This document shows, piece after piece, positions 23,880 through 32,158 of a DNA stretch of 32,237 nucleotides; the stretch's first letter is position 1, and each line of letters opens with the position of its first letter. The position numbers and the translations under genes are program-made. This DNA comes from Xaviernesmea rhizosphaerae (GTDB taxonomy: Bacteria > Pseudomonadota > Alphaproteobacteria > Rhizobiales > Rhizobiaceae), in the NCBI RefSeq assembly GCF_001938945.1, contig NZ_MKIO01000015.1, positions 1 to 32,237 of the forward strand, given 5' to 3'. The notes under the pieces are model-generated. The model did no database searches and was not told the DNA's origin. It saw only the letters and a list, made by a program, of their open reading frames with translations.

Positions 23880-24150
23880 TCAAGCCTCTGTCTGGATCGC
23901 GACCTTGTTCGGATAAAATGCAAGATGGCCCGCAATGTCGGCAACGGCCTAGTGGGGCGTCTCATAGCTCCAGCCGCCGCTTTGCCCGTTCGGCCCGCTC
24001 GAAAGGTCGAAATACGAGGCGTCGCCCTTATAGGGGCAATGTGTAGAGCGGTGGAGCGCCGTCATGTCGGTGTCCTCCCTCGGCACATAGAACACCGCGG
24101 GATGGGCCGCTTCCTTCAGTGTGAGAGCCCGCCGGCTGTCGGCTGAGCAA
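23880..24150 (-). pseudogene. DUF427 family protein, broken
   Basis: Translating the minus strand gives ...SRRALTLKEAAHPAVFYVPRED, then HCPYKGDASYFDLSS, GWSYETPH, an in-frame TAG at 23949-23951, then AVADIAGHLAFYPNKVAIQTE and a stop at 23880. These are the conserved blocks of the DUF427 family. The N-terminal part is missing and the gene continues into the truncated vapC at about 24140. So it has both a premature stop and a 5' deletion. Confidence 0.75.
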
Positions 24151-24319
24151 TAATGGCGGCGGCGTTAGGAAATTGCCTTCCCGTCAGGACCATTCGGGCT
24201 TCAAGAAGGGTCGGCCAGCCAACGACGATTTCTTCACGGCTAACGAGTGTGTGAAAAAGCTCTGCCTCGGGCTCGCCAAACGCGGTTGCCACGACAACCG
24301 AGGTATCGACTGCGATCAT
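24116..24319 (-). pseudogene. vapC: VapC-like PIN-domain toxin, 3'-truncated
   Basis: MIAVDTSVVVATAFGEPEAELFHTLVSREEIVVGWPTLLEARMVLTGRQFPNAAAII is the start of a PIN-domain RNase toxin, with the first acidic residue in AVDTS and Glu in TLLEARMVL. Intact VapC toxins are about 130 residues; this one ends at 67 after reading into DUF427 sequence, so the C-terminal acidic residues are lost and it should be inactive. It overlaps the antitoxin gene by ATGA. Confidence 0.75.
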
Positions 24320-24573
24320 TTCGGCACGCCTTTTTCGTCGTAAAGGTCATCGTGCGCCGATGTTGTTCCCGGTGGCACCGAGCGCCGTCCTTCTGCCATT
24401 AATTGCCAGAGCGCATCAGCGGGCGTTTGTCCTAGCTTTTGGCTCAGTTCCTGATCATAGCGCTCAAGCGCGATTTCAACGAGCCGGTTGATAGGCTGGC
24501 CGGTGCGGCGGGACAGCGCATGGGCCAGGTCCCGGGCCTTGCTGCTGCGTATAGAAAGCTGCGGTTCGGACAT
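24316..24573 (-). CDS. vapB: VapB-like antitoxin
   Basis: 85 residues from the ATG at 24573. MSEPQLSIRSSKARDLAHALSRRTGQPINRLVEIALERYDQEL is the ribbon-helix-helix-like start of Rv0623/VapB antitoxins, and the C-terminal part (GRRSVPPGTTSAHDDLYDEKGVPK) would block the toxin. The gene appears intact although its toxin gene is truncated, so the pair is an orphan antitoxin. A longer frame to 24654 lacks support. Confidence 0.8.
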   Translation of the reverse strand: MSEPQLSIRSSKARDLAHALSRRTGQPINRLVEIALERYDQELSQKLGQTPADALWQLMAEGRRSVPPGTTSAHDDLYDEKGVPK

Positions 24574-24646
24574 CACGGTTCTCGCCATTCTGACGCAGAT
24601 GACAGAGGTGTTCGTTATGCACATGCCGACCCATTCAGGCTTGATG

Positions 24647-24681
24647 GCTAACAACTGATAAGGGATACTTATCGGACGCTT
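24647..24681 (+). repeat. Recombination-type site, copy B
   Basis: The counterpart of 4835-4869 in the same orientation: GCTAAC, 5 bases, ATAAG (24658-24662), spacer GGATA, CTTATCGGACG (24668-24678). The arms GATAAG and CTTATC are perfect inverted 6-mers around the 5-bp spacer. It lies 17 bases before the tyrosine recombinase start, the usual place for an element's own attachment site. Confidence 0.65.
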
Positions 24682-24697
24682 CTCTCATTATGAAGAA

Positions 24698-25831
24698 ATG
24701 AGCCAAATCATTGCGCAAAACATCGAAAATCACGTCGAGGAGGCCTCAGCGCCGTCTCTTAGCACAGCAGTTTCCGGTGGTGTTTCCGCGCCGCCGCTGT
24801 CGGGCGGCAGCGCCCTCCCCTCCCCCGCCGGCGGGGAGCACTCTGCGACCCACCTTACCAGTCTTGCAGATCGCGCCCGCGGCTATGTCGAGGCGGCCAG
24901 CTCGGCCAATACCCGCAAGGCCTACGCCTCCGACTGGAAGCATTTTTCCGCCTGGTGCCGCCGTTCTGGCCTTTCTCCCCTCCCCCCGCATCCGCAGACG
25001 GTCGGGCTCTACATCACCGCCTGCGCGTCCGGCTCGGTGGGAACGACCGCCAAGGCAAATTCGGTCTCGACGATCGAGCGCCGCCTGGCATCTCTCTCCT
25101 GGAACTACGCCCAGCGGGGTCTCAGCCTCGATCGCAAGGACCGGCATATCGCCATCGTCATGGCCGGCATCCGCAAGAGCCATGCCCGTCCGGCTGCGCA
25201 GAAGGAGGCAGTGCTGGCGGAAGACATCATCGCCATGATCGAAACGCTCGACCGCGGTACGCTGCTGGGCCTGCGCGATCGCGCCATGCTGCTGATTGGC
25301 TATGCCGGCGGCCTCAGGCGCTCGGAGATTGTCGGTCTCGATCTGAAGGCAGAGCAGACGGAAGACGGCCGCGGCTGGATCGAGATCCTGGACAAGGGCA
25401 TGCTCGTCACCCTGCGCGGCAAGACGGGATGGCGCGAGGTGGAGATTGGCCGTGGATCATCGGATGCCACTTGCCCGGTCGCGGCCATCGAAACGTGGAT
25501 CACGTTCGCCCGTCTCGCCCACGGCCCTCTCTTCCGTAGGGTCAGTGGTCAGGGCAAGGCCATCGGGTCGGAACGATTAAACGACAAGGAGGTGGCGCGG
25601 CTGGTAAAGCGGACGGCGATGGCGGCTGGCATTCGCGGTGATCTCAGCGAGATCGAGCGGGCCTTCAGGTTCTCCGGCCACTCGCTGCGCGCAGGCCTCG
25701 CCTCGTCGGCGGAGGTCGACGAGCGCTATGTGCAGAAACATCTGGGGCATGCATCGGCTGCGATGACGCGGCGCTATCAGAGGCGCAGAGATCGCTTCCG
25801 CGTGAATCTGACGAAGGCTGCAGGGCTTTAG
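24698..25831 (+). CDS. Tyrosine recombinase (site-specific integrase)
   Basis: 377 residues. After a variable Ser/Pro-rich N-terminus, the core-binding SAM-like domain (SLADRARGYVEAASSANTRKAYASDWKHFSAWC, about 55-87) and catalytic domain follow, with R207 (GLRRSEI), H328-x-x-R331 (HSLRAG), H351 (LGH) and the nucleophile Y360 (TRRYQRR). All catalytic residues are present, so the enzyme should be active. Recombinases of this type are found with DUF1403 and ScpB on rhizobial elements. Site B immediately upstream and site A before DUF1403 are its likely substrates. The damaged IS3 element follows 41 bases after the stop. Confidence 0.92.
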   Translation: MSQIIAQNIENHVEEASAPSLSTAVSGGVSAPPLSGGSALPSPAGGEHSATHLTSLADRARGYVEAASSANTRKAYASDWKHFSAWCRRSGLSPLPPHPQTVGLYITACASGSVGTTAKANSVSTIERRLASLSWNYAQRGLSLDRKDRHIAIVMAGIRKSHARPAAQKEAVLAEDIIAMIETLDRGTLLGLRDRAMLLIGYAGGLRRSEIVGLDLKAEQTEDGRGWIEILDKGMLVTLRGKTGWREVEIGRGSSDATCPVAAIETWITFARLAHGPLFRRVSGQGKAIGSERLNDKEVARLVKRTAMAAGIRGDLSEIERAFRFSGHSLRAGLASSAEVDERYVQKHLGHASAAMTRRYQRRRDRFRVNLTKAAGL

Positions 25832-25905
25832 CTCATTATCCTGTGCGAAATTCCTTTTCGGACAAGGCAGCCTGAATAGCCCCGCGTTTCGTAGACACCC
25901 TCGGG

Positions 25906-26762
25906 TCACGTTTTCTGCTGCCTTTCGAACTCAACGGGCGACAGCATCCCGTTCCTGACGTGTTTGCGTTTCGGGTTATAGAACATCTCGATGTAATCGA
26001 ACACATCCTGCCGGGCTTCGTCCCTTGAGCGGTAGACCTTTCGACGTATCCGCTCTCGCTTCAGTAGATTGAAGAAGCTCTCGGCCACCGCATTGTCATG
26101 GCAGTTGCCGCGTCTGCTCATCCCCTGCCCGGCAGGCGATATGAAGTATCGCCGATAGGGGAGTGAACCAGATTGTGGTGCCTGAGGAACGAGGCCCAGT
26201 TCATGCTGGTGAACTGTGAACCCTGGTCCGAGTGGATCAGCACCTTATCCTTCGGTTTGCGTCGCCAAACCGCCATAAGCAGGGCCTGCAATACGACGTC
26301 GGTGGTTTGGCGGCTTTGCATCGCCCAGCCGATGACACGACGGGAATAGAGATCAATGACGACGGCGAGATAGGCGAAGCCCTCACAGGTCCGGATGTAG
26401 GTGATGTCCATGACCCAGGCCGTGTCTGGAGCTGCGACGTCGAACTGCCGGTCGAGCGCATTATCTACGACGACGGAAGGCCTGCCGCCGTAGATGCCGG
26501 GACGGCGTTTGTAGCCTATCTGCGCCTTGATCCCGGCAATGCGTGTCAGGCGTGCGAACCGGTTCGGGCAGCACATCTCGCCTTGGTCGAGAAGATCGTC
26601 GTGCAGCTTTCGATAGCCGTAGACCTTACCGCTCTCTTCCCATGCCTTCAGGAGCAGATCGGTCTGTCGCTTGTCCTCGCTGGCCCGCCTGCTCAGCGGG
26701 TTCTTCAACCAGGCATAAAACCCACTCGGGTGAACCCGCAGAAGGCGGCACATCGTCCGCAC
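25906..26762 (-). pseudogene. IS3 OrfB transposase, split by an insertion
   Basis: The N-terminal piece (26118-26762) holds the helix-turn-helix, the first Asp (WVMDITYIRT) and the second (IHSDQGSQF) of the rve domain. The C-terminal piece (25906-26121) holds the Glu (NAVAESFFNLLKRE). Between LVHS and MSRRGNCH, normally adjacent, 41 bases replace about 3, giving a shift of +38 and a stop. The -1 frame coming from orfA also meets a TGA at 26796-26798. Transposition from this copy should be impossible without help from another copy. Confidence 0.88.
26122..26162 (-). other. 38-bp hairpin insertion within orfB
   Basis: The extra DNA contains GGCGATA (26134-26140) and TATCGCC (26146-26152) around the loop, flanked by CCCCT/AGGGG, so it folds into a long interrupted hairpin. 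It interrupts a frame that is intact in the IS family, so it is a recent insertion; it resembles in size the small palindromic repeats known in Rhizobiaceae. Confidence 0.65.
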
Positions 26763-26802
26763 AGAAAACTGCAGGCGATGCAGGGCAATGAACGCTCAAC
26801 TA

Positions 26803-27072
26803 TCACTTTGCATCCCTGGCGAAATACGCGGCCGCTTTTTTTAGGATGTCGCGCTCCTCAATGACGCGAGCCAATTCCTTCTTTAGCCGCCTGATCTCCT
26901 CGGTCTCGTCATTGCCCTTGGCGTTCGACGCCGCGAACTTCTTCTTCCATTCATATAGGGAATGCTGGCTTACGCCGAGGCGCTGCGAAACCTCCGCAAC
27001 CGGATAGCCTCGCTCCGTGATCTGACGAACAGCGTCGCGCTTAAACTCTTCGGTGAAATTCGATTTGCTCAT
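26803..27072 (-). CDS. IS3-family OrfA (helix-turn-helix protein)
   Basis: 89 residues: TEEFKRDAVRQITERGYPVAEVSQRLGVSQHSLYEWKKKF is the HTH_Tnp_1 domain, followed by a leucine-zipper segment (ETEEIRRLKKELARVIEERDILKKAAAYF). Near its end the slippery A7G run (26836-26842 on the plus strand as T7) is the usual -1 frameshift site for making OrfAB. The orfA frame itself is intact. Confidence 0.92.
   Translation of the reverse strand: MSKSNFTEEFKRDAVRQITERGYPVAEVSQRLGVSQHSLYEWKKKFAASNAKGNDETEEIRRLKKELARVIEERDILKKAAAYFARDAK
26836..26842 (-). promoter_or_regulatory. Programmed -1 frameshift slippery run
   Basis: Seven A followed by G on the minus strand, in the phase CTA AAA AAA GCG, within the last codons of orfA. 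This is the A-type slippery sequence of IS3 elements. In this copy the -1 frame soon meets TGA, so OrfAB cannot be made. Confidence 0.6.
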
Positions 27073-27131
27073 GATGCTCTTCCTGCCTCAAAATGAGGAA
27101 AGAAGGCGTCTACAAATCTCGGGGCTATTCA

Positions 27132-27270
27132 CCTTTCAGCCGGAGCTGTGATCCGAGACCAAATTCAAACTGACGTGATAGGCCGCCGCGTGGCCTCGAT
27201 CTTCGATCCGTTCGGCCACATTTGGACGCTCATAGAGCGTAAGACCAAGGGCATCTCACTCGCAGCCTAA
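27132..27270 (+). pseudogene. VOC (glyoxalase-like) family protein, 3' remnant
   Basis: Directly after the IS3 end the plus strand reads AGAVIRDQIQTDVIGRRVASIFDPFGHIWTLIERKTK and a stop at 27268-27270. The GRxASIFDPFGHIWTL block is typical of the end of VOC/PhnB-like dioxygenase or bleomycin-resistance proteins. The front two thirds are missing and not found on the other side of the IS. Confidence 0.7.
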
Positions 27271-27511
27271 GTCAGCCGCAATTGTTGGCGCGAAGCGGAA
27301 GACAGCCTTCGGCCCTAAGCGGACTTCCCCGAACGAAACCTTGAAGGCAGCTTTGCGCCCCAATCTAGGACGCTCCGGGGGAACCCAGCTCCGGACAAAA
27401 GCTGCCGTCCCGTCGGCAATCAGGCGGTGCGCTGCCCCGCGCATGGAAGCGTCAGTGAGGGCGTGTCGATGAAGGCCGGCATTATCGGTCGCGGGTTGGT
27501 CCAATGCGCGT
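27271..27511. other. Spacer without a supported gene
   Basis: About 240 bases between the VOC remnant and the end of the STAND-like gene. A minus-strand frame (27256-27549) covers it but shows no family and overlaps the gene end; I do not accept it. Confidence 0.4.
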
Positions 27512-30500
27512 TTAATGAGGCGACTGCGGATCCGCGAGGTGCTCGCCATCCGAAACGTCGTCGCTGCGCCATCGCGACATGTTGGTCGTCGTCGGGTTTC
27601 GCGTGGTGACAGTTCGCCAGCGCGCCGTCACAAGTGGCGGCAATTGTTCTCCCTTCGAGAGACGAGCCAAACCGGCGTCGGTGAGTTCAACGCGCTGACC
27701 ATCGGCCCAGCGCATCTCGCGACCATGCTGCATCTCCTGAGGCCAACCATCGCGCCAGGAAGCGGTCTGGACCATGAGGACGTCATTATCGTCGCTGAAG
27801 GCCAGGGGATCGCTCTCGCTCTGCCGCCAACCCAGCCGCGTGGCGATCACCGGGTTGAAGATCAGCACCTCCGAGCGCTCGCCGATGCCCGACACACGCA
27901 GATTGAGGGTCAGCGCTGAAATCGCATGGCTATCCTGAAACAGAGTGATCGTGCCGTCCGCCCAGAGCGCTCTGGGCATCTGGTTAACCGCCACCTCGAA
28001 GTCGACGTCGTCGTCGAGTCCGACGCCACGCGTGGACAACATGTCTTCGCGAAAAAGCGAGCTCAGTTCGTAAAAGGTGTAACGACACCATTCGCCGACC
28101 ACACGCTCGCCGCCCGCTGATCGCCGCAGGTCCACTCCATTGAGCCAGTCATCGGCGCGGCTGCTCCATGTGTTGCTGGGCAAGGTCGGCCATGTCGCGT
28201 CGGTCGGTCGGGCGAGCGGCGCGTCGCGTGGTGGCAAGACGGGGCCGCCATCGAGGCGATGGAGCAGGAGCTCGAATTGAGCCTGTGACAATCGATCCGC
28301 CCTCCAGAAATCACCGATGACGACCCGAAGCGCCCGTACCGCCACGACGATATGTGGTCGGGCGAAGGGTAGCAGCAGGCCAAGGGGTCTGAGCCTGTGC
28401 TCGAGGTCCTTTGTCGCCTTCGCGCCAAATCTTGCTGATCCGCCCCAGCCATTTATTAGCCGGGCGACGCTGTGGCGGATGTTGGCTGTCGGCACGCTCG
28501 CATAGCGGGACAACATGTCGATGCAGCTCTCGAATCCCTCGGTCCATGCGCCGGGATCATCGATCACGGGCGCGAGGGAGCCGGCGTAACGCAAGCTGCG
28601 ATCGGTTCGATCGAGGGGCGGCAACTCGAGTATATAGATCGCTGGCAGACCAACATCGGGAATGAGCGCCGCGCCACCCCAGGCATGACTGAGGCTCTCG
28701 GCGAGCGCCGCGATGCACCCATCCTCGTGCGCGGCGAGGGGAATCAGTGCGTCGCGAAAGGCGTCGGCGACCGGCTGATTGTCGCAGGCCTCGAACAACA
28801 GGCGAAGACCCAGCAACGCATCGCGGCTATCGCCGTCGAGCAGGCGCGCGCAGGCGCGCCGGAAGATCTCCAGGTCGCCTGCTCGGACGAGCGCGAGCAA
28901 CCCGTCGCCCGCCTGTTCGCGCGGATCCGACGCGCCGAACCGCGCCGCGTCGAGGAACAGGCGAGCGATAAGGTCAAGATCGTCCCGCGCTTGGTCGGGA
29001 TTGCGCGGGATCGCGGCGACCTTTTGGAATTCCACATAACCTTGAAGCTGCTCCGCGAGCCGGTCCCACATCGCCGGCCAATCGACCTGCTCGAATAGCA
29101 GCGGAAAAATCTCATCCACGCTCCACAGAGCCGAACCGGTGCCATGGCCGCCAACGGCCAGATCCCGCAGGAAGTCATTGCGTGCTTGCTGGTGCGCGTC
29201 ATTCAGGCCGAGCAGATGCCGCGCTTGGTGATGACGAAGCAACTTGCTGTCGGCCCAGCCGCCCCAGCCTTGGCAGTCCTTGGCGCCGTCGAGCAGCAAT
29301 GTCTCGGCGAAGGCGCGATCGCCGGCCGCCAAGGCCGCCCGCGCCAGCGCGTCGCGCACCGGACGGTCGCCGACCAATTGTTTGTGGCGCGCCGCGAATG
29401 ATCTAGCCTCGGCCCAAGGTTTGGCGCGCAGAATGCGCCCGATGCGCTTACCGAGCGTCGTGTTGACGAAGGTACCATAGTGCGTGTTGGTCCGCGCATC
29501 GCGACGGGCGCGATCGGCGGCCACCGCCTGTTCGACTTCCTCCCACGAGTTCAGGTCGAAATAGTCAGGCAAGCCGTCGTCATCGTCATCGGTCGGGGCG
29601 ACCCACTCAGTTAGGTGTCGCGCCGCTTCGTGCGCGGCTGAATTCTCGACGCCGCGATCGGCGAGCGCGTCGCGAAAGGCGCACACCAAGGCTGTCCGTT
29701 TCGAGGGCATGGCATCGCGCGCCAGGCCATCGACGATGACCCGCTCGATCGCGGACAAATCCTCATCGGGCGCCAATGCGGCGACATCGTGGAGAAATTG
29801 CCCGAACCGCGTCACGCTATTATAAGCCTCGTCATAATAAGGCAGGCACAGCGCCGTCCACGTCACCGCCAGCGGCAGCGCCAGATCGTGTCGCCGCCGC
29901 AGAATACCGCGCGTGACAGCGTCGACCAGCGCCGGCCACCGCCATGGGCCGGCGGATGCCACAGCCCAATCATAGGCGTCCCACGCCGGTGTCGGACCGC
30001 TGGCGATCGCCTCGACAAGCACCGACTTGGCGATGCGCGAGGCCTGATCATTGGCGTGCGTCTCCTCGACGCCGGCGACCTGTCGGAGCATGGTGAAAGC
30101 GCGATCAGCCGCGCCGGCGGGATCCGCGCGATTGGCGGCGGTCAGCAGGCCTTCCCAGGCGTGATACTGACCGTCCTTCTTGGCGGCGAGATAAGAGCCC
30201 AATGACTTTTCGCGCATCTCGCCGAGGAGCGCGCGCGCGCGATCGCGAAAGCCGATCGCGCCATAAGCGATGGTCAGTTCGGCTAGTTGGTCGATGACAT
30301 CCTGGGGTGATCGCGCGTCGTTAAAGGCGGACTGGGCTCGCTCCAGCCGCGCGACGGCGGCGACCGCGTCACCATCGGCGGCGAACATGGTCTCGGCGAA
30401 GCGGCCATGAATATAGGCGTTGTCGCGAAAGCTGCAGATTTGCAGTTGCAGGCAAGCGTCGAAGGCGGCCGCGAACTCAGGCGCCACGCTGGGCACGGTG

Positions 30501-32158
30501 CCGACCAAGTCACAGATCGCGTTGAACAGCGGCTTGTCGATCCGCCGCACCCTGTAGCCGAGCAGGACGTCGTCGAGACGTGTCGCGACAGCGCCGGCGA
30601 GGAACGTCAGCGCCCCCTTGAGCGTCGAGGTCACCTCGGCTGCGTCGACCAAGCCTCCCGCCTTGATTCCGCCAATCGTTTTGCCGAGGCGAATGATCTG
30701 GTTCTGCGCGCCGCGGAACAGAAACTCGCTCGGCGCTGCCGGGTGGATTTCCTCCTGGCCCAGCCGCGCCGCCAGCGACGCATAATCGTACAGCCGATCA
30801 ACGGCATCGGCCACCTCCTCGCATTTGTGCTCGAGGTTGGTGAGATCGGGAACTCGCGCCCGAGCGAAGAAGCGCTTGGCGCGGTCGACATCGTCGGCGG
30901 CGAGCGCCAGCCGCGCGGCGTGCAAATGCCAGGACTCGTGGAGCGCCTCGCCCTCGGAACGCGTCTTATAATCGGCGAGGTACCGCAGTGCCTCCGCCGC
31001 CTGACCGGCGAGCATTCGGGCTTGGGCGCCGTCGAGCAGCAGGATAGCGAGTTCGGCGTTTGACGATGCCCCGAAGCGCGTCGCCGTTTCGGTCACGTCG
31101 CGATCAGGGCCGTGCCGCAGTGTCGCCCGCGCGAGCGCGAAGCGCAGCTTGGCGAGATACTCGCCTCTGGTCGTGTTCGAGTACACGTCCTTGTCGCTCG
31201 CCTCTTTCCCGGCAGGCATTCGGATGCGCCGCTCGATCTGCTCGTCGTCGAGCAGGATCACGGCGAGGTCGGTCCAGGTCGCAACGGCGTCGGCGCCATC
31301 CTCGCCAACGCCGTCGTCAAACCACTTCCAGGGACTCTTGCGATCGAACAGCCGCCGCGCGCGCTCGGGGAGATCGGCGTCGAGCAACGCGTTGATAACG
31401 TGCCATTCGTCGCCAACCACATGATGCGATTCAAGCTGACCTTCCGCCAAGTCGAGCGCGCCGGCGGCGATTTGCGCCTCGAGCAGTTGCTGGGCGGTGC
31501 CGAGTGCATCCTGGCGTCGCCAGATCTCATCCTTGGCGAGCATCAGATCGAACAAGGTCTCGGGCGCCGGCGTGGGCCCGATGCAGCGGAAGGCGTCCTC
31601 GATATCCTTGGCCACATCGAGGCTCCGGCGCCCATCGATAAACTGGCCGACGAAGTAGCGGCGGCTGGCCAAGGCGGCCGCCTGATCCCGATCACCGGCG
31701 AGGAAGCAGTAGCGAAAAGCCAGGAAACGTTGATCGCTGCCACTCGGCGCGACCTTGGCGAGCGACGCGAGCTCGCGATAGATCGTCTCTTCCGCGAGGG
31801 CGGGATCAGGCTTGCCGTAGAGCTCGATCGCCTGTTGGCGCAGGAAGAGACGAAAGCTGTTGTGGAACACACGCCACGCATCACCCGCGTAATCGATCAG
31901 ATGATGCGCCATCCTGAAGGCTTGGTCGACGGCCTGACTGGACAGCCACCGCGCGAGAAGTGTCGGTTCGATACGTCCCTCGACAAAGCCGAGGACGAAC
32001 AGCATCTTGGCGACGTCCGCGCCAGCCGCGCGGGCCTCTCGCCAGGCCTTGCCGTAGATCTTCTCGAGATCGCCATCATATTCGAAGCCGCCGGCAAGCA
32101 AGGCGTCGCGTTGCGCCGGCGAGGCGAGCCGTAGCTTGTCCAGCAGATAATGGGTCAC
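27512..32158 (-). CDS. STAND-type NTPase, N-terminally truncated (1548 aa visible)
   Basis: The frame begins at a GTG just inside the right terminal repeat and continues for 1548 residues. The first residues (THYLLDKLRLASPAQRDALL, EYDGDLEKIYGKAWREA) match the part of STAND ATPases that follows the GxP motif, and DVAKMLFVLGFVEGRIEPTLLARWLSSQAVDQAFRMAHHLIDYAGDAWRVFHNSFRLFLRQQ is the winged helix with its conserved HNSFRLFL. The P-loop NTPase and any N-terminal effector, together probably 400-700 residues, are outside the window or lost. The remaining 1400 residues are a long alpha-solenoid (TPR-like) rich in Ala and Arg, as in sensor domains of Avs-type and other anti-phage STAND proteins, then a beta-rich end. 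Defence is a family-based inference. I see no frameshift in the remaining part. Confidence 0.75.
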   Translation of the reverse strand: MTHYLLDKLRLASPAQRDALLAGGFEYDGDLEKIYGKAWREARAAGADVAKMLFVLGFVEGRIEPTLLARWLSSQAVDQAFRMAHHLIDYAGDAWRVFHNSFRLFLRQQAIELYGKPDPALAEETIYRELASLAKVAPSGSDQRFLAFRYCFLAGDRDQAAALASRRYFVGQFIDGRRSLDVAKDIEDAFRCIGPTPAPETLFDLMLAKDEIWRRQDALGTAQQLLEAQIAAGALDLAEGQLESHHVVGDEWHVINALLDADLPERARRLFDRKSPWKWFDDGVGEDGADAVATWTDLAVILLDDEQIERRIRMPAGKEASDKDVYSNTTRGEYLAKLRFALARATLRHGPDRDVTETATRFGASSNAELAILLLDGAQARMLAGQAAEALRYLADYKTRSEGEALHESWHLHAARLALAADDVDRAKRFFARARVPDLTNLEHKCEEVADAVDRLYDYASLAARLGQEEIHPAAPSEFLFRGAQNQIIRLGKTIGGIKAGGLVDAAEVTSTLKGALTFLAGAVATRLDDVLLGYRVRRIDKPLFNAICDLVGTVPSVAPEFAAAFDACLQLQICSFRDNAYIHGRFAETMFAADGDAVAAVARLERAQSAFNDARSPQDVIDQLAELTIAYGAIGFRDRARALLGEMREKSLGSYLAAKKDGQYHAWEGLLTAANRADPAGAADRAFTMLRQVAGVEETHANDQASRIAKSVLVEAIASGPTPAWDAYDWAVASAGPWRWPALVDAVTRGILRRRHDLALPLAVTWTALCLPYYDEAYNSVTRFGQFLHDVAALAPDEDLSAIERVIVDGLARDAMPSKRTALVCAFRDALADRGVENSAAHEAARHLTEWVAPTDDDDDGLPDYFDLNSWEEVEQAVAADRARRDARTNTHYGTFVNTTLGKRIGRILRAKPWAEARSFAARHKQLVGDRPVRDALARAALAAGDRAFAETLLLDGAKDCQGWGGWADSKLLRHHQARHLLGLNDAHQQARNDFLRDLAVGGHGTGSALWSVDEIFPLLFEQVDWPAMWDRLAEQLQGYVEFQKVAAIPRNPDQARDDLDLIARLFLDAARFGASDPREQAGDGLLALVRAGDLEIFRRACARLLDGDSRDALLGLRLLFEACDNQPVADAFRDALIPLAAHEDGCIAALAESLSHAWGGAALIPDVGLPAIYILELPPLDRTDRSLRYAGSLAPVIDDPGAWTEGFESCIDMLSRYASVPTANIRHSVARLINGWGGSARFGAKATKDLEHRLRPLGLLLPFARPHIVVAVRALRVVIGDFWRADRLSQAQFELLLHRLDGGPVLPPRDAPLARPTDATWPTLPSNTWSSRADDWLNGVDLRRSAGGERVVGEWCRYTFYELSSLFREDMLSTRGVGLDDDVDFEVAVNQMPRALWADGTITLFQDSHAISALTLNLRVSGIGERSEVLIFNPVIATRLGWRQSESDPLAFSDDNDVLMVQTASWRDGWPQEMQHGREMRWADGQRVELTDAGLARLSKGEQLPPLVTARWRTVTTRNPTTTNMSRWRSDDVSDGEHLADPQSPH

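Larger units (their letters stand above)
25873..27131 (-). mobile_element. IS3-family insertion sequence, damaged
   Basis: The ends are imperfect inverted repeats: TGAATAGCCCCGCGTTTCG (25873-) on the left, and TGAATAGCCCCGAGATTTG on the complementary strand ending at 27131. Length is 1259 bp. It carries orfA and a split orfB on the minus strand, and no clear 3-5 bp target duplication is seen (only CC on both sides). The right flank begins inside a VOC gene fragment. Confidence 0.9.

Noticed and set aside
27256..27549. 97-residue minus-strand frame after the STAND-like gene
   Set aside because: Overlaps the gene end, no recognised family; composition like a decayed or non-coding stretch.
31112..32134. 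340-residue plus-strand frame at the right end
   Set aside because: Antisense shadow of the long STAND-like gene, with no recognisable domain; long antisense frames are common in GC-rich coding DNA.
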